Shown: positions 8,725-17,111 of the stretch, piece by piece
Position numbering within the stretch: the stretch's first letter is position 1
Layout of the letters: every line of letters begins with the position of its first letter
NCBI RefSeq assembly: GCF_000020945.1
Contig: NC_011295.1
Coordinates: 310,001 to 374,000 of the forward strand
DNA: 64,000 nucleotides
DNA from: Coprothermobacter proteolyticus DSM 5265
Lineage (GTDB): Bacteria > Coprothermobacterota > Coprothermobacteria > Coprothermobacterales > Coprothermobacteraceae
Direction of reading: 5' to 3'
The notes under the pieces: model-generated
Seen by the model: only the letters and a program-made list of their open reading frames with translations
Told to the model about the DNA's origin: nothing
Databases searched by the model: none
Position numbers and translations under genes: made by a program

Positions 8725-9774
8725 ATGCGGAGCACTGGTCGCATTCTAGTTGTGGAAGATTCTACTTTTGTTAGCAAAGTTGTGTGCGATATTCTACAAA
8801 AAAACTTGAATGTGGTTTGTGATACCGCATCCAGTGTCAAAGAGGCGTTAGTCAAAATAAGGCTTTACCCTTACGATGTTATTCTCCTTGATTATGTTCT
8901 GCCTGACGGTACAGGCATTGATATTCTCAGAAAGGGCAGGGATAGTTTAAAAGGTTACGTGATTCTGTTTTCATCATTGGCCCAGGAAGGGGCTGATATA
9001 ACTGTTCAAGCTCTCTCAGAAGGTGCTGTTGATTTCATATTGAAGCCTGGTTGGGGTGGTATGCTCGCAGACGACTTTAGTCGCGAACTAGTTGCCAAAA
9101 TTGAAGTGCTGCTTTCGAAGAAACCTGTCGAATCTACTGAAAAGGTCTTAAAGCAAGTTAACACGGCAGAACTGAAAACAGGGATTAAGCTGGTTAACTG
9201 TCCGGGTAAGGCAGAAGGCATCGTTGTGGTAGCGTCGTCAACCGGAGGCCCTCAGGCCCTTCGGAAATTTCTTGGCAAGTTTGAGCGTGTTAATGTTCCC
9301 GTGGTTATAGCGCAGCATATGCCCCCATTTTTTACAAAAAGCTTAGCTGAGCAACTTTGCAAGACGACTAAGTTGGATGTAATGGAAGCCACTTCAACAG
9401 TAGAGCTTGAGCCTAACAGAGTTTACGTGATTACTGGAGGCAAGCACGGAGTTGTAAGTGGTGGTGTTCTTGAGATAATAGATGGTCCTGCTGTTAATGG
9501 GGTAAAGCCAGCTGCTGATCTGCTTTTTGCTTCTGCCGCTGAAGCCTATGGAACTCAAACGCTGGGTGTAGTGCTTACAGGCATGGGTAAGGATGGACTA
9601 GAGGGAAGCAAATTCATCAAACAATTAGGTGGCAAAGTTATAGCGGAATCTCAAGAAAGTGCTGTGGTTTGGGGAATGCCTGGAGAAGTGGTGAAGTGTG
9701 GATTAGCAGATGCTATTGATCATCTGGAAGTTTTACCCTATCGTGTTGAGGAGATCATCAAGTGGTGGAAGTGA
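8725..9774 (+). CDS. cheB: Protein-glutamate methylesterase CheB
   Basis: A protein of 349 residues with an N-terminal receiver domain (phosphoacceptor Asp56 in LLDYVLP, Lys107 in ILKPG) and a C-terminal methylesterase domain (about residues 163-345). The catalytic triad is visible: Ser172 in SSTGGP, His198 in AQHMPP and Asp290 in GMGKDG. CheB removes methyl groups from chemoreceptors during adaptation. In Bacillus the next gene is cheA; here the next gene is cheR, the opposing methyltransferase, which overlaps by 13 bases. AAGGAG lies 8 bases before the ATG. Confidence 0.95.
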   Translation: MRSTGRILVVEDSTFVSKVVCDILQKNLNVVCDTASSVKEALVKIRLYPYDVILLDYVLPDGTGIDILRKGRDSLKGYVILFSSLAQEGADITVQALSEGAVDFILKPGWGGMLADDFSRELVAKIEVLLSKKPVESTEKVLKQVNTAELKTGIKLVNCPGKAEGIVVVASSTGGPQALRKFLGKFERVNVPVVIAQHMPPFFTKSLAEQLCKTTKLDVMEATSTVELEPNRVYVITGGKHGVVSGGVLEIIDGPAVNGVKPAADLLFASAAEAYGTQTLGVVLTGMGKDGLEGSKFIKQLGGKVIAESQESAVVWGMPGEVVKCGLADAIDHLEVLPYRVEEIIKWWK

Positions 9775-10526
9775 ACCTTGAGCCGCTCATTGCGTTGTTA
9801 AGAAAACACCGCGACCTGGACCTCTCGGGTTACAGTAAGAGCACGCTCGGCAGAAGAATCACGTATTTTATGGGGCTGAACAAGATAAGTTCCATTGACG
9901 AACTGGGAAGGCGTTTAGCTGAGGATGATTTATTGTTCCAAGAGTTTCTGGACAAACTCACTATAAACGTCACGGAGTTTTTCAGAGACCCCCCCTTCTG
10001 GGAGAAGCTTACGGAACTACTAAAGTCTTTACCGTCAAACCGAATTAAGAGTTGGTCAGCTGGTTGCAGTATAGGATGTGAGCCTTATTCATTGGCTATG
10101 GTATTCTTAGAACACAAAGTTTTCCATGAACCGATTTGGGCTACGGATTTCGACAAAGGGGCTTTGGAGAGAGCCAAGGCAGGTGTTTACACACAAAACG
10201 AGATAAGAAATGTGCCTCAGCGTTATATGAAGTATTTCACCGAAGAGGATGGAAACTACCGTGTACATCCTCGCATAAAGGCTTTGGTTCGTTTTGAACA
10301 ACACAATCTTCTTCAAGACGATTTTCCAGTGTCCGAAATGGACTTAATTCTATGCCGCAATGTGGTTATCTACTTCGGTCATGACGTGCACGAGTATCTT
10401 TGGCAGAAATTTGCTAAGGCTTTAAAACCTGGTGGAATTCTGTTTGTGGGGGCATCAGAAATCATCTTTGATCCTGGTAAATACGGTTTATCTTTAATTA
10501 GCCACGGATTTTATCGTAGACGATAA
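9762..10526 (+). CDS. cheR: Chemotaxis methyltransferase CheR
   Basis: A protein of 254 residues that methylates glutamates of chemoreceptors with S-adenosylmethionine. The N-terminal helical CheR-N domain has TEFFRDP (about residue 70). The SAM site is WSAGCSIGCEPYSLAM (about residue 95), a variant of the usual GCSTGEEPY in which Cys replaces the first Glu. ATDFDKGALERAK and DLILCRNVVIYF follow. The GTG at 9762 is chosen because GAGGAG lies 8 bases before it; a GTG at 9771, overlapping the cheB stop, is possible. Its 3' end overlaps the opposite-strand gene by 29 bases. Confidence 0.93.
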   Translation: MVEVNLEPLIALLRKHRDLDLSGYSKSTLGRRITYFMGLNKISSIDELGRRLAEDDLLFQEFLDKLTINVTEFFRDPPFWEKLTELLKSLPSNRIKSWSAGCSIGCEPYSLAMVFLEHKVFHEPIWATDFDKGALERAKAGVYTQNEIRNVPQRYMKYFTEEDGNYRVHPRIKALVRFEQHNLLQDDFPVSEMDLILCRNVVIYFGHDVHEYLWQKFAKALKPGGILFVGASEIIFDPGKYGLSLISHGFYRRR

Positions 10527-12294
10527 TAATTTGCAAGAACTGAGCTATTGGTTCTGAATACCCTATTTCCCTATGCCCGTCCGTTATAAACAGGGCTTTG
10601 GATTGTATTAAACCTTTGTCTAGAAGAAAGGCCAATAAGTCTGCCACAGTCTCCTTTTCATCTACTGGTACCTGGAGGCTTGGTCCACCATTAATAGTTA
10701 CAGTTACAAAGGTGTAATCTATTTTCTTATACAAGCTACCTGGCTGTACTAAAGAGGGTCCTCTTAGGCGCACTAATCTGTGCTCTTTACGTGAAAGTAG
10801 ATCTTCCAACTCTTCCTTAGTGCTGGGGAACAGTCTATAAACCTTTTCTTTTTCGGGAGCAGTTACAATGTGTCCTTCTTCATCTACAAGCGACAGAGGA
10901 AGCTTTTGTCTAATTTCGCCTTCCACAATTACGTACAGATCTAATTTAAGCTTTCTACCGCCTAGTTGGAAGCGTACTACATCTCCATCGGTTAGGAATG
11001 TTCCCCAAGAGGCTGGTGTTCCATTAACATATGGCTCTATCTCGTTCTCCTCATACACAGCAAATTCTTGTAGTTCAGAACCTACCTTTATACTAATGGT
11101 GGAGACGTCGCGCTGCTGCATTCTGTTTACGTCCGTTCCAGCACGTAATAATGCACTGTTAACTGTTGGGTGTTCATTTGTAAGAAAGAAAGCCAATTTA
11201 TCTTCTACTACTGCGTGGATTACGTTGTGTCTTGGTTCTAGCATGGCTAGACCTAAGGCAACTGCCCATGCTGGTTTGCTTAGCTCGCCTTTTGCAGACA
11301 ATTTCGCCACGTGGACCATTTCATTTGGTATCTCCAATGCTTGCGCCAAAAACTCATCCAGCTTTGGCGTAAGTGCCGCACCTCCCACTAGGGCAACTGC
11401 GGAAGGTGCCTTACCGTTGTTTGCTTCAAGTATTTTCGCAGCCAAGGCAGAAGCAAGCACTGATGCTGCGTCCTGTATGCATGTAAGAATAAGGTTTTGA
11501 TCAACTTGTATTCTTTTTCCAACAATGTTTTCAACGGACCTTTTCAAACCCGGTTTTATTTTCATTTTCTCAGCAGTCTCCAATGGTACCATGAACCGCT
11601 GCGCTAGATGTTCAGTGATATATTGGCCTGCCATCGGTATGGAAGCGAAATTACAAACTTTGCCTTCCTTAAATATGGTGATGTCCGACGTTCCGGCGCC
11701 CGCGTCCACCAAAGCAATATTGAAGTAGCGCAGTTCTTTTCTAACTGCAGCTTCTTTGCTAGCTACTGCCTCACTAAAAATGCTGGTCACTTTTAAGCCT
11801 GCTTCCTGCAGAGTCTTGATTAAGGAAAGTACAGTGTCTTTTCTAAAAAACTGCATTACCAACGTTACTTCTAAACTATGACCATGGCGTCCTATGGGAT
11901 TTTCGACGATCATGTCATCTAATGTCCATTTAGCAACATCAAAGTCTGAAAGAAGGTATCCCTCCAGCGATGCCTTCTCTGTGATTTCTGCAAGCAAATC
12001 ATCCACATCTTCTTGTTGTACGAAATCGGAGGTAATCCTTCTACGGCCTTCGACAGTTTTGACTATCATACTTTTTCCAGCTACAGCTGTCACGACTGGT
12101 AAGGTCATGTCGAAATCGTTCTCGGCTAGAAATTCGCGAAGTTCTTTTGCAGCCATGGGAACGTTCTCAATCTGCCCATTCTTTAGCAGTGAAAATTTGT
12201 GCTTTTGCATAGCGTATTTAACGATATTGCCGGTATCATCTACCTCCATGGCAGCGAATTTATGTGTTCCCATGTCCAAACAAAGTCGTTTCAT
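10498..12294 (-). CDS. FtsA/PilM-like actin-fold ATPase with C-terminal ubiquitin-like regions
   Basis: A protein of 598 residues. The N-terminal two thirds (about residues 1-355) have the FtsA/PilM actin fold: phosphate-1-like CLDMGTHKFAAMEV, phosphate-2-like ALVDAGAGTSDITIFKEGK (about residue 195), a SHS2-like insert with VVTAVAGKSMI, and an adenosine-type motif AVALVGGAALTPKLDEFL (about residue 303). The C-terminal part contains VNGTPASWGTFLTDGDVVRF, a pattern like the beta-grasp domains of long clostridial FtsA-like proteins. It overlaps fapA by 4 bases, in one operon with fapA and mscS. True FtsA is shorter and sits beside ftsZ, so I infer an envelope or surface-structure role, not septation. 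Confidence 0.7.
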   Translation of the reverse strand: MKRLCLDMGTHKFAAMEVDDTGNIVKYAMQKHKFSLLKNGQIENVPMAAKELREFLAENDFDMTLPVVTAVAGKSMIVKTVEGRRRITSDFVQQEDVDDLLAEITEKASLEGYLLSDFDVAKWTLDDMIVENPIGRHGHSLEVTLVMQFFRKDTVLSLIKTLQEAGLKVTSIFSEAVASKEAAVRKELRYFNIALVDAGAGTSDITIFKEGKVCNFASIPMAGQYITEHLAQRFMVPLETAEKMKIKPGLKRSVENIVGKRIQVDQNLILTCIQDAASVLASALAAKILEANNGKAPSAVALVGGAALTPKLDEFLAQALEIPNEMVHVAKLSAKGELSKPAWAVALGLAMLEPRHNVIHAVVEDKLAFFLTNEHPTVNSALLRAGTDVNRMQQRDVSTISIKVGSELQEFAVYEENEIEPYVNGTPASWGTFLTDGDVVRFQLGGRKLKLDLYVIVEGEIRQKLPLSLVDEEGHIVTAPEKEKVYRLFPSTKEELEDLLSRKEHRLVRLRGPSLVQPGSLYKKIDYTFVTVTINGGPSLQVPVDEKETVADLLAFLLDKGLIQSKALFITDGHREIGYSEPIAQFLQIIIVYDKIRG

Positions 12295-13871
12295 CTTGAT
12301 ATGATCACCCTCGGTATGGGCGGTGGACTGCTAAATGGATAGAACTTGACTTGACCATCTTCGAAAACAAAGGTGACAAAAGACAGTTCATTTCTTACTA
12401 AGTAAACACTGGAACCAAACCTTATTTCCACATTCGGATATACTATTTCCCTGACGAATATGCGTGCTTTCTTTAGAGAATCCTGTATCCTTGTAAGAAG
12501 TTCTTTTATGCGCTCGTCCAAGGTCTCAATTTCTGTTGCTGTCATAGCCATCTTTTCCTCATACAACTTTAGCATGGTCGGGGATTTTTTTGCTAGTTCT
12601 TGTATCTCATTGTATTCTTTTCTTTTCTCAGACAAAACTCGAGCTACGTACTCGTACTCTTGATTTAGGCTTTTGGGAGCAGTGATCTGCAAGACTACGC
12701 GCTCTGCTAAGTCGTTTCCTACATTTGGGGCAACAATGAATCTTTCAGCTAGAACAGTGGAGCCTGCTATGCGTGCTTTCGAATGTGTAAGGTACAAATC
12801 GGTGCATTCAACATGGCTAAATAGTACACCACTTTCGGCAATTACAATGGGCGCTTGAACCCGTGCCTTTGTGATTTGGCGAGCCATTACTGCATTTCCA
12901 GCTACCAAAACAGCTTTATCATTTCCAGCTACCACACCGTCTATTTTAATATTTTGTCCCGCTTCTAGTTGCGCTCCTTCCACAACGCCATGCACTTGTA
13001 TACTGGTTTTCGCTTTCACCTTAAAGCCTTCTCTTACTGTTCCCATTATTTGTACAGCATCCACAAAATCTTCGATGTTGCCTGTGTGGTAATCCACGTC
13101 GCCAGATACTATCAGCTGAGAGATAATACTAACGCGCGTGCCTTCTTTTACCACAACACCATCTATTTTGGCTATGATCTTTAGTCCATCTTCCGTGACC
13201 AAGGTGTTCTTTCCTGCCATCTTTCTTAAATCAATATCTCTTCCATCTTTAGCAGCGATTATACGCCCCTTCACAGTTTTACCCGGCGTTCCTCTTTGAG
13301 GGGGGTTCTTTTCTACAAGAACTGTGCCGGCAGTAACATAATCCCACTTGGAGATGATTTCTTTAAAGTCAACATACTGTGCGTCCTCAGCTACAGGGTT
13401 AACAGGTTTTTGGTAAACCCATTCTAATGATGCGTCTTCCCCATCCACGGGTGGCACCCCTTTAGCTACAAGAATTCTTTCTAAAGGAGCATGCAGTAAC
13501 ATTTTTGCCACATCATCGCTTATAAGTTCTAAACTTTTATCTTTTAACAACTTAAGGATCTCTTCTTCACTCAGTTGAAATGAGCAAAAACCTGGTAGAT
13601 AAGTGGCATAGGCTTCCATTTCATCATCGGTTATTTCGATCATCACGTCAGGGATTGTGGGTTCCTTAGTTATCACCACCCATGAACCAGGATTCTTTAT
13701 GGCGTCAACAATCACCTCGGGTTTTTCTACATTAATACGCATTTCCATGAGCGTGCTTAGAACCTTTGTGGGGCTCATGCCGGATTCTTCCATGCACAGC
13801 TCAATTCCTTGCTCACCACACCTTACGGCGACACCATCTTTTTTGATCATATAAGGCTGCTCATCATTCAC
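12291..13871 (-). CDS. FapA/DUF342 family protein
   Basis: A protein of 526 residues of the DUF342 (FapA) family. It has an N-terminal variable region and then, from about residue 170, the family core: KNPPQRGTPGKTVKGR and DGRDIDLRKMAGKNT. A bactofilin-like beta-helix follows, with many V-x-G-x-V steps (about residues 230-370). A coiled coil (about residues 395-455) and a short beta end complete it. DUF342 proteins affect flagellar assembly or MinC-type localisation in some bacteria; the function here is inferred only. The start is a GTG with GGGAGG about 11 bases upstream. It overlaps the mscS stop by 8 bases and the downstream gene by 4, so the three are one operon. Confidence 0.8.
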   Translation of the reverse strand: MNDEQPYMIKKDGVAVRCGEQGIELCMEESGMSPTKVLSTLMEMRINVEKPEVIVDAIKNPGSWVVITKEPTIPDVMIEITDDEMEAYATYLPGFCSFQLSEEEILKLLKDKSLELISDDVAKMLLHAPLERILVAKGVPPVDGEDASLEWVYQKPVNPVAEDAQYVDFKEIISKWDYVTAGTVLVEKNPPQRGTPGKTVKGRIIAAKDGRDIDLRKMAGKNTLVTEDGLKIIAKIDGVVVKEGTRVSIISQLIVSGDVDYHTGNIEDFVDAVQIMGTVREGFKVKAKTSIQVHGVVEGAQLEAGQNIKIDGVVAGNDKAVLVAGNAVMARQITKARVQAPIVIAESGVLFSHVECTDLYLTHSKARIAGSTVLAERFIVAPNVGNDLAERVVLQITAPKSLNQEYEYVARVLSEKRKEYNEIQELAKKSPTMLKLYEEKMAMTATEIETLDERIKELLTRIQDSLKKARIFVREIVYPNVEIRFGSSVYLVRNELSFVTFVFEDGQVKFYPFSSPPPIPRVIISR

Positions 13872-14694
13872 TACGCGATTTACCTCCCTGAATGGTAATT
13901 TCCGTTACCCCCAAAGGCTTACAGCCCAATTCAGACAACAAGTCGATGATGTGGTCTTGAGTTTCGCGGCTCATAGTAAGTAACTGACTGGTTTCTGCGA
14001 CGGCACGAACAGTTATTCTTATGCCTTTTTCAGTGAGCTCACCAAAAACAATGGGGTCTTCCAGTACCCGTTTATCAGCTTTAAGTAAGTTTACTATGTG
14101 GGCCTTTATATCGGGGTATTTTTCCCAGCAATCTACGTAAAAGGAGAAATTCCACATTCTCGTAGGGCTTTTTGTATTGTTAACAATGGCACCATCTACC
14201 AGCATCTTATTGGGCATGGTTATCTCTAATCGCTCCAATGTTTCAATAGTGGTAGTTAACACATTGATGGCCTTTACAGTTCCAGTGTAGTTTCCCACTG
14301 TCACAGAGTCTCCTATATCAAAAGGCTTCTGAGCTAGAATCATCATTCCTGCAAACAAGTTCGAGAGAATGTTCTGAGTAGCTAACCCAACGATGAGTCC
14401 TGTTATACTGACACCTGCAAGTATGGAGGTGTAAGAAATACCTGCAATTCTCAGGGCTCCCAAGAATGCCACAATAACTATGACGTAATAAAGAAAGGAA
14501 AGCCAAAAACTGACGCTTATACCTGAGATTCCTGGGCGACCTTCAAGTTTTTGTTTTGAACTGTTTATTAGAGATGCAGTAATGCGCTGGATAACAATAA
14601 AGAAAGCAATAGCTACGAATATGTACGCACCTTTTACAGCTATTTGGTTTAGTAGTTTGAGCATTTCTTCAGAAAGATTTAATTCCCCAAACAT
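13864..14694 (-). CDS. MscS-family small-conductance mechanosensitive channel
   Basis: A protein of 276 residues with three membrane helices. The pore-lining third helix and beta domain carry the signature G-L-A-T-Q-N-I-L-S-N-L-F-A-G (about residue 105) followed by QKPFDIGDSV and ETLERLEITMPNK. It opens under membrane tension to release solutes. The gene is first in the minus-strand operon with fapA and the FtsA-like gene. No Shine-Dalgarno site is visible: the start follows an AT-rich stretch and the inverted repeat at 14703-14722, so a leaderless mRNA is possible. Confidence 0.9.
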   Translation of the reverse strand: MFGELNLSEEMLKLLNQIAVKGAYIFVAIAFFIVIQRITASLINSSKQKLEGRPGISGISVSFWLSFLYYVIVIVAFLGALRIAGISYTSILAGVSITGLIVGLATQNILSNLFAGMMILAQKPFDIGDSVTVGNYTGTVKAINVLTTTIETLERLEITMPNKMLVDGAIVNNTKSPTRMWNFSFYVDCWEKYPDIKAHIVNLLKADKRVLEDPIVFGELTEKGIRITVRAVAETSQLLTMSRETQDHIIDLLSELGCKPLGVTEITIQGGKSRSE

Positions 14695-14702
14695 GTTATT
14701 TT

Positions 14703-14722
14703 TAATGTTACCATTAACATTA
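14703..14722. promoter_or_regulatory. Perfect 8-4-8 inverted repeat between mscS and the metal ABC operon
   Basis: TAATGTTA, four bases, TAACATTA form a perfect inverted repeat in the 27-base gap between divergent genes. It touches the first base of the ATG at 14722 and lies 8 bases before mscS on the other strand. Its size and place suit a dimeric repressor, and a Zur/Fur/MntR-type regulator is the natural guess beside a metal importer; that identity is inference. Confidence 0.55.
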
Positions 14723-15543
14723 TGATCGTGAACAAATCACACCGAGAAAAGATGTTTCGTGTAGTAGCTTGTGTCGTCATCGGCTTACTCTTGGTGTCAT
14801 GTACAAGAAGAGAATCCGTTTCACAAGTTGCTGTTTTGGGGAGCCCTGCCTATGCTGTGACCAGTGAGATCGCTGCTGAAGGTGAAATCGTAAACGCTAC
14901 ACCGCTGGGAAGTGATCCGCACTATATGGAGTTTACCTCGTCGGTGGCTAGGGTGCTCGAGCAGTCAAAGGCTGTCATTGCGCTGGGTGCTTCAGCTGAT
15001 AGGAAAATGGTCAGCGAGCTGAGCAAGCCAAAGCTTTTCCTACTGCCAGAAGGACTTGAGGACCCCCATGTTTGGCTCTCACCGAAAAGGGTCTTGGCAT
15101 GGGTGCCACAAATACAATCCTTTCTGGATGAGCAGTTCCCTAATACAAAAAATGTACATGCACAAAACGCTGAAAAGTTCATGGCTGCCCTACAAGAGCT
15201 TGACGCCAACTTTGAAAAGCTCAGGGGGTATTGTTTTGTGACCCAGCATCCGGCTTTCACTTATGTGGAGCAGGATTATGGTTGGCGCGTTCTGGGGACT
15301 TTGGAAGTGGGGGAGGCAGAGATTTCTCCTAAGCAGCTTACCGCTCTTATGGAAGCGCTGAAGAGCGAACAAAATTGCCTGCTTTTACTCAATCCTTACG
15401 AACCATCAAAAACAGCTGAAATGTTAAGTGAGCAACTGGGTTTGCCTTCGGTTGATTTTGATATTCTGGAAGTGGCTACAAGAAGTTATTCTTCCATCAT
15501 GGCAGAGAATATTGACGGTGTCCTCCATGCTCTTAGGCAGTGA
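14722..15543 (+). CDS. Metal ABC transporter substrate-binding lipoprotein (ZnuA/TroA family)
   Basis: A protein of 273 residues from this ATG. The signal peptide ends in a lipobox LLVSC with the lipidated Cys27. Candidate metal ligands are His67 (SDPHYMEF), the His of DPHVWLSPKR (about residue 115), the His of TQHPAFTYV (about residue 176) and an acidic residue near DFDIL (about residue 252). This is the His-His-His-Asp/Glu pattern of zinc/manganese binding proteins. The protein is short for the family and lacks a His-rich loop. The ATG at 14752 (MFRVVAC) is an equally good start. It is followed at once by its ATPase and permease genes. Confidence 0.85.
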   Translation: MIVNKSHREKMFRVVACVVIGLLLVSCTRRESVSQVAVLGSPAYAVTSEIAAEGEIVNATPLGSDPHYMEFTSSVARVLEQSKAVIALGASADRKMVSELSKPKLFLLPEGLEDPHVWLSPKRVLAWVPQIQSFLDEQFPNTKNVHAQNAEKFMAALQELDANFEKLRGYCFVTQHPAFTYVEQDYGWRVLGTLEVGEAEISPKQLTALMEALKSEQNCLLLLNPYEPSKTAEMLSEQLGLPSVDFDILEVATRSYSSIMAENIDGVLHALRQ

Positions 15544-16229
15544 GTGTCATGTTTGATGACTCAATCATATTGTCCGTGGAAAACTTATCTGTGGGCTATG
15601 AGAAGCCGTTGGTTAGCAATTTGCGTTTCTTTGTAAGAGAAGGTGACTGCTTAGGTATTGTAGGACCGAACGGAGCAGGGAAAAGTACGCTGGTGCGTAC
15701 TCTTCTTGGTCTCATACCTCCGCTATCTGGTTCCGTGAGCTTTCTTGGCGAAAAGATGGAAGAAGTGAAACCCGAGAAAAGAATTAGACTGGGGTATGTA
15801 CCTCAACGCACAACGGTGGACCTTTCCTTTCCGGTGAACCTTAGAGACGTGATTTACGTGTCCCTTGTAAACAAACTCCGGCTAAATATGCTAAGCTCAA
15901 GTACCCTTGACGATGTAATCCGGTCTGTGCTTAATAGATTCGGGTTCGATGATCCCAACACCCCTTTGAGAAAACTATCGGGTGGTCAGCTCCAAAGACT
16001 ATTGATCGCACGTGCCTTTGTTAACGAGCCAATACTAACCATCATGGACGAACCCACTTCCAACTTAGACCCGGCCTTTACCGAAAGGTTCTATGAGATT
16101 CTTGCTCAAGAAAAAGAAAAAGGCAATGCTTTCATATTGGTTTCGCACGACGTGGAAGGGATCAGTCGGATTGTGAACAAGTGCCTTACCATAAGCTTTG
16201 AAGGATGGGAGCTGAAAGATCATGCTTAG
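15540..16229 (+). CDS. Metal ABC transporter ATP-binding protein (ZnuC-like)
   Basis: A protein of 229 residues with Walker A GPNGAGKST (about residue 42), Q-loop VPQRTTVDLSFPV, signature LSGGQLQRLLIARA (about residue 143), Walker B LTIMDEPTSNLDP and the switch His in VSHDVEG. It powers the importer whose binding protein precedes it and whose permease follows; spacing is overlapping on both sides. A GTG start overlapping the previous stop (GTGA) is used; an ATG at 15549 is an alternative. Confidence 0.9.
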   Translation: MSVMFDDSIILSVENLSVGYEKPLVSNLRFFVREGDCLGIVGPNGAGKSTLVRTLLGLIPPLSGSVSFLGEKMEEVKPEKRIRLGYVPQRTTVDLSFPVNLRDVIYVSLVNKLRLNMLSSSTLDDVIRSVLNRFGFDDPNTPLRKLSGGQLQRLLIARAFVNEPILTIMDEPTSNLDPAFTERFYEILAQEKEKGNAFILVSHDVEGISRIVNKCLTISFEGWELKDHA

Positions 16230-17007
16230 CTTTGATTTTGTTCAACGTGCCCTGCTAGAAATCATGCTTCTCTCAGTCGGTTTGGGGTTGCTCACCATAT
16301 TGGTGAACTTGCGCGATCTGGGAGTACTGGGTACAGGCATTGGGCATGCAGCTTTCACAGGCGGAGTTATAGGAATTCTACTTGGAGCTCCGTGGCTTTG
16401 GACCATTTTAACAGGCATGCTTGTAGCTTTGCTGTCTCAAAGAATTGAAGGAAAGAGAGTATCTAGCGCTAACTCAGTAATTGTGGCTTTTACCTTTATC
16501 TTGGCCTTCGGGCTCATACTTTCCTACTTTGTTCCGGGGCAGGTTTCTACGGTTATGGGTCTACTTTTCGGCTCCATGTTGGGCGTTGATTCTTTTGATA
16601 TTATGCTCACGTCGGTCGCTACGTTGCTGCTTGTAGTTTTTTTTGTAAGGCACTATTGGGAAATACTAAGTACCACTTTTGACGAAGAATATTCTTCCGT
16701 GGTGGGTATGCCTGTAAAGATGCTCAAGATTGTCATCTCAGTTCTCTTGGCCTTTTACATTACGGTCACCATAAGAGCAGTAGGCACGCTCATGATGGAA
16801 GCACTACTGGTGATCCCGGGTGCTGTGGCATTACAGTTGACAGATTCCTACCACACATCCTGGAAGATATCCATGGTTTTAATAGCCGTTTCTGGGGTAG
16901 CTAGTTTGATCCTGGCATTTTACTGGAACTTACCAGTTTCTCCTTTAATGGTAGTCATCTTGTCTCTCTCTTTCCTTGTTGCTCGTTTCGTATTTCCGCA
17001 AAAGTAG
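16222..17007 (+). CDS. Metal ABC transporter permease (ZnuB/ABC-3 family)
   Basis: A protein of 261 residues with about eight membrane helices. The ABC-3 family pattern is clear: RDLGVLGTGIGHAAFTGGVIGILLG near residue 30 and the cytoplasmic contact loop with V-G-T-L-M-M-E-A-L-L-V-I-P-G-A-V-A near residue 190. It completes a three-gene zinc or manganese importer with the two genes before it. It overlaps the ATPase gene by 8 bases. The metal cannot be fixed from sequence alone. Confidence 0.9.
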   Translation: MLSFDFVQRALLEIMLLSVGLGLLTILVNLRDLGVLGTGIGHAAFTGGVIGILLGAPWLWTILTGMLVALLSQRIEGKRVSSANSVIVAFTFILAFGLILSYFVPGQVSTVMGLLFGSMLGVDSFDIMLTSVATLLLVVFFVRHYWEILSTTFDEEYSSVVGMPVKMLKIVISVLLAFYITVTIRAVGTLMMEALLVIPGAVALQLTDSYHTSWKISMVLIAVSGVASLILAFYWNLPVSPLMVVILSLSFLVARFVFPQK

Positions 17008-17036
17008 TTCTGTGAATTAGTTTATGCCTTAGTATG

Positions 17037-17054
17037 TGTGATATAATTATCACA
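17037..17054. promoter_or_regulatory. Inverted repeat covering the -10 box of the NatAB-type operon
   Basis: TGTGATATAATTATCACA is a perfect 7-4-7 inverted repeat that contains TATAAT (17042-17047). It lies 58 bases before the GTG of the ABC ATPase, in a 104-base gap. A repressor bound here would cover the -10 element. The -35 region is weak. Confidence 0.5.
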
Positions 17055-17111
17055 AAGCACTAGTAGTACTTTATACATTGTCCAGGTTTTTTTTGTAAAG
17101 GAGGCGCCGAA

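Noticed and set aside
10868-11500. A 210-codon plus-strand frame inside the FtsA-like gene
   Set aside because: Ser/Thr/Pro-rich composition typical of an antisense shadow of a real gene; the minus-strand product has clear actin-fold motifs.
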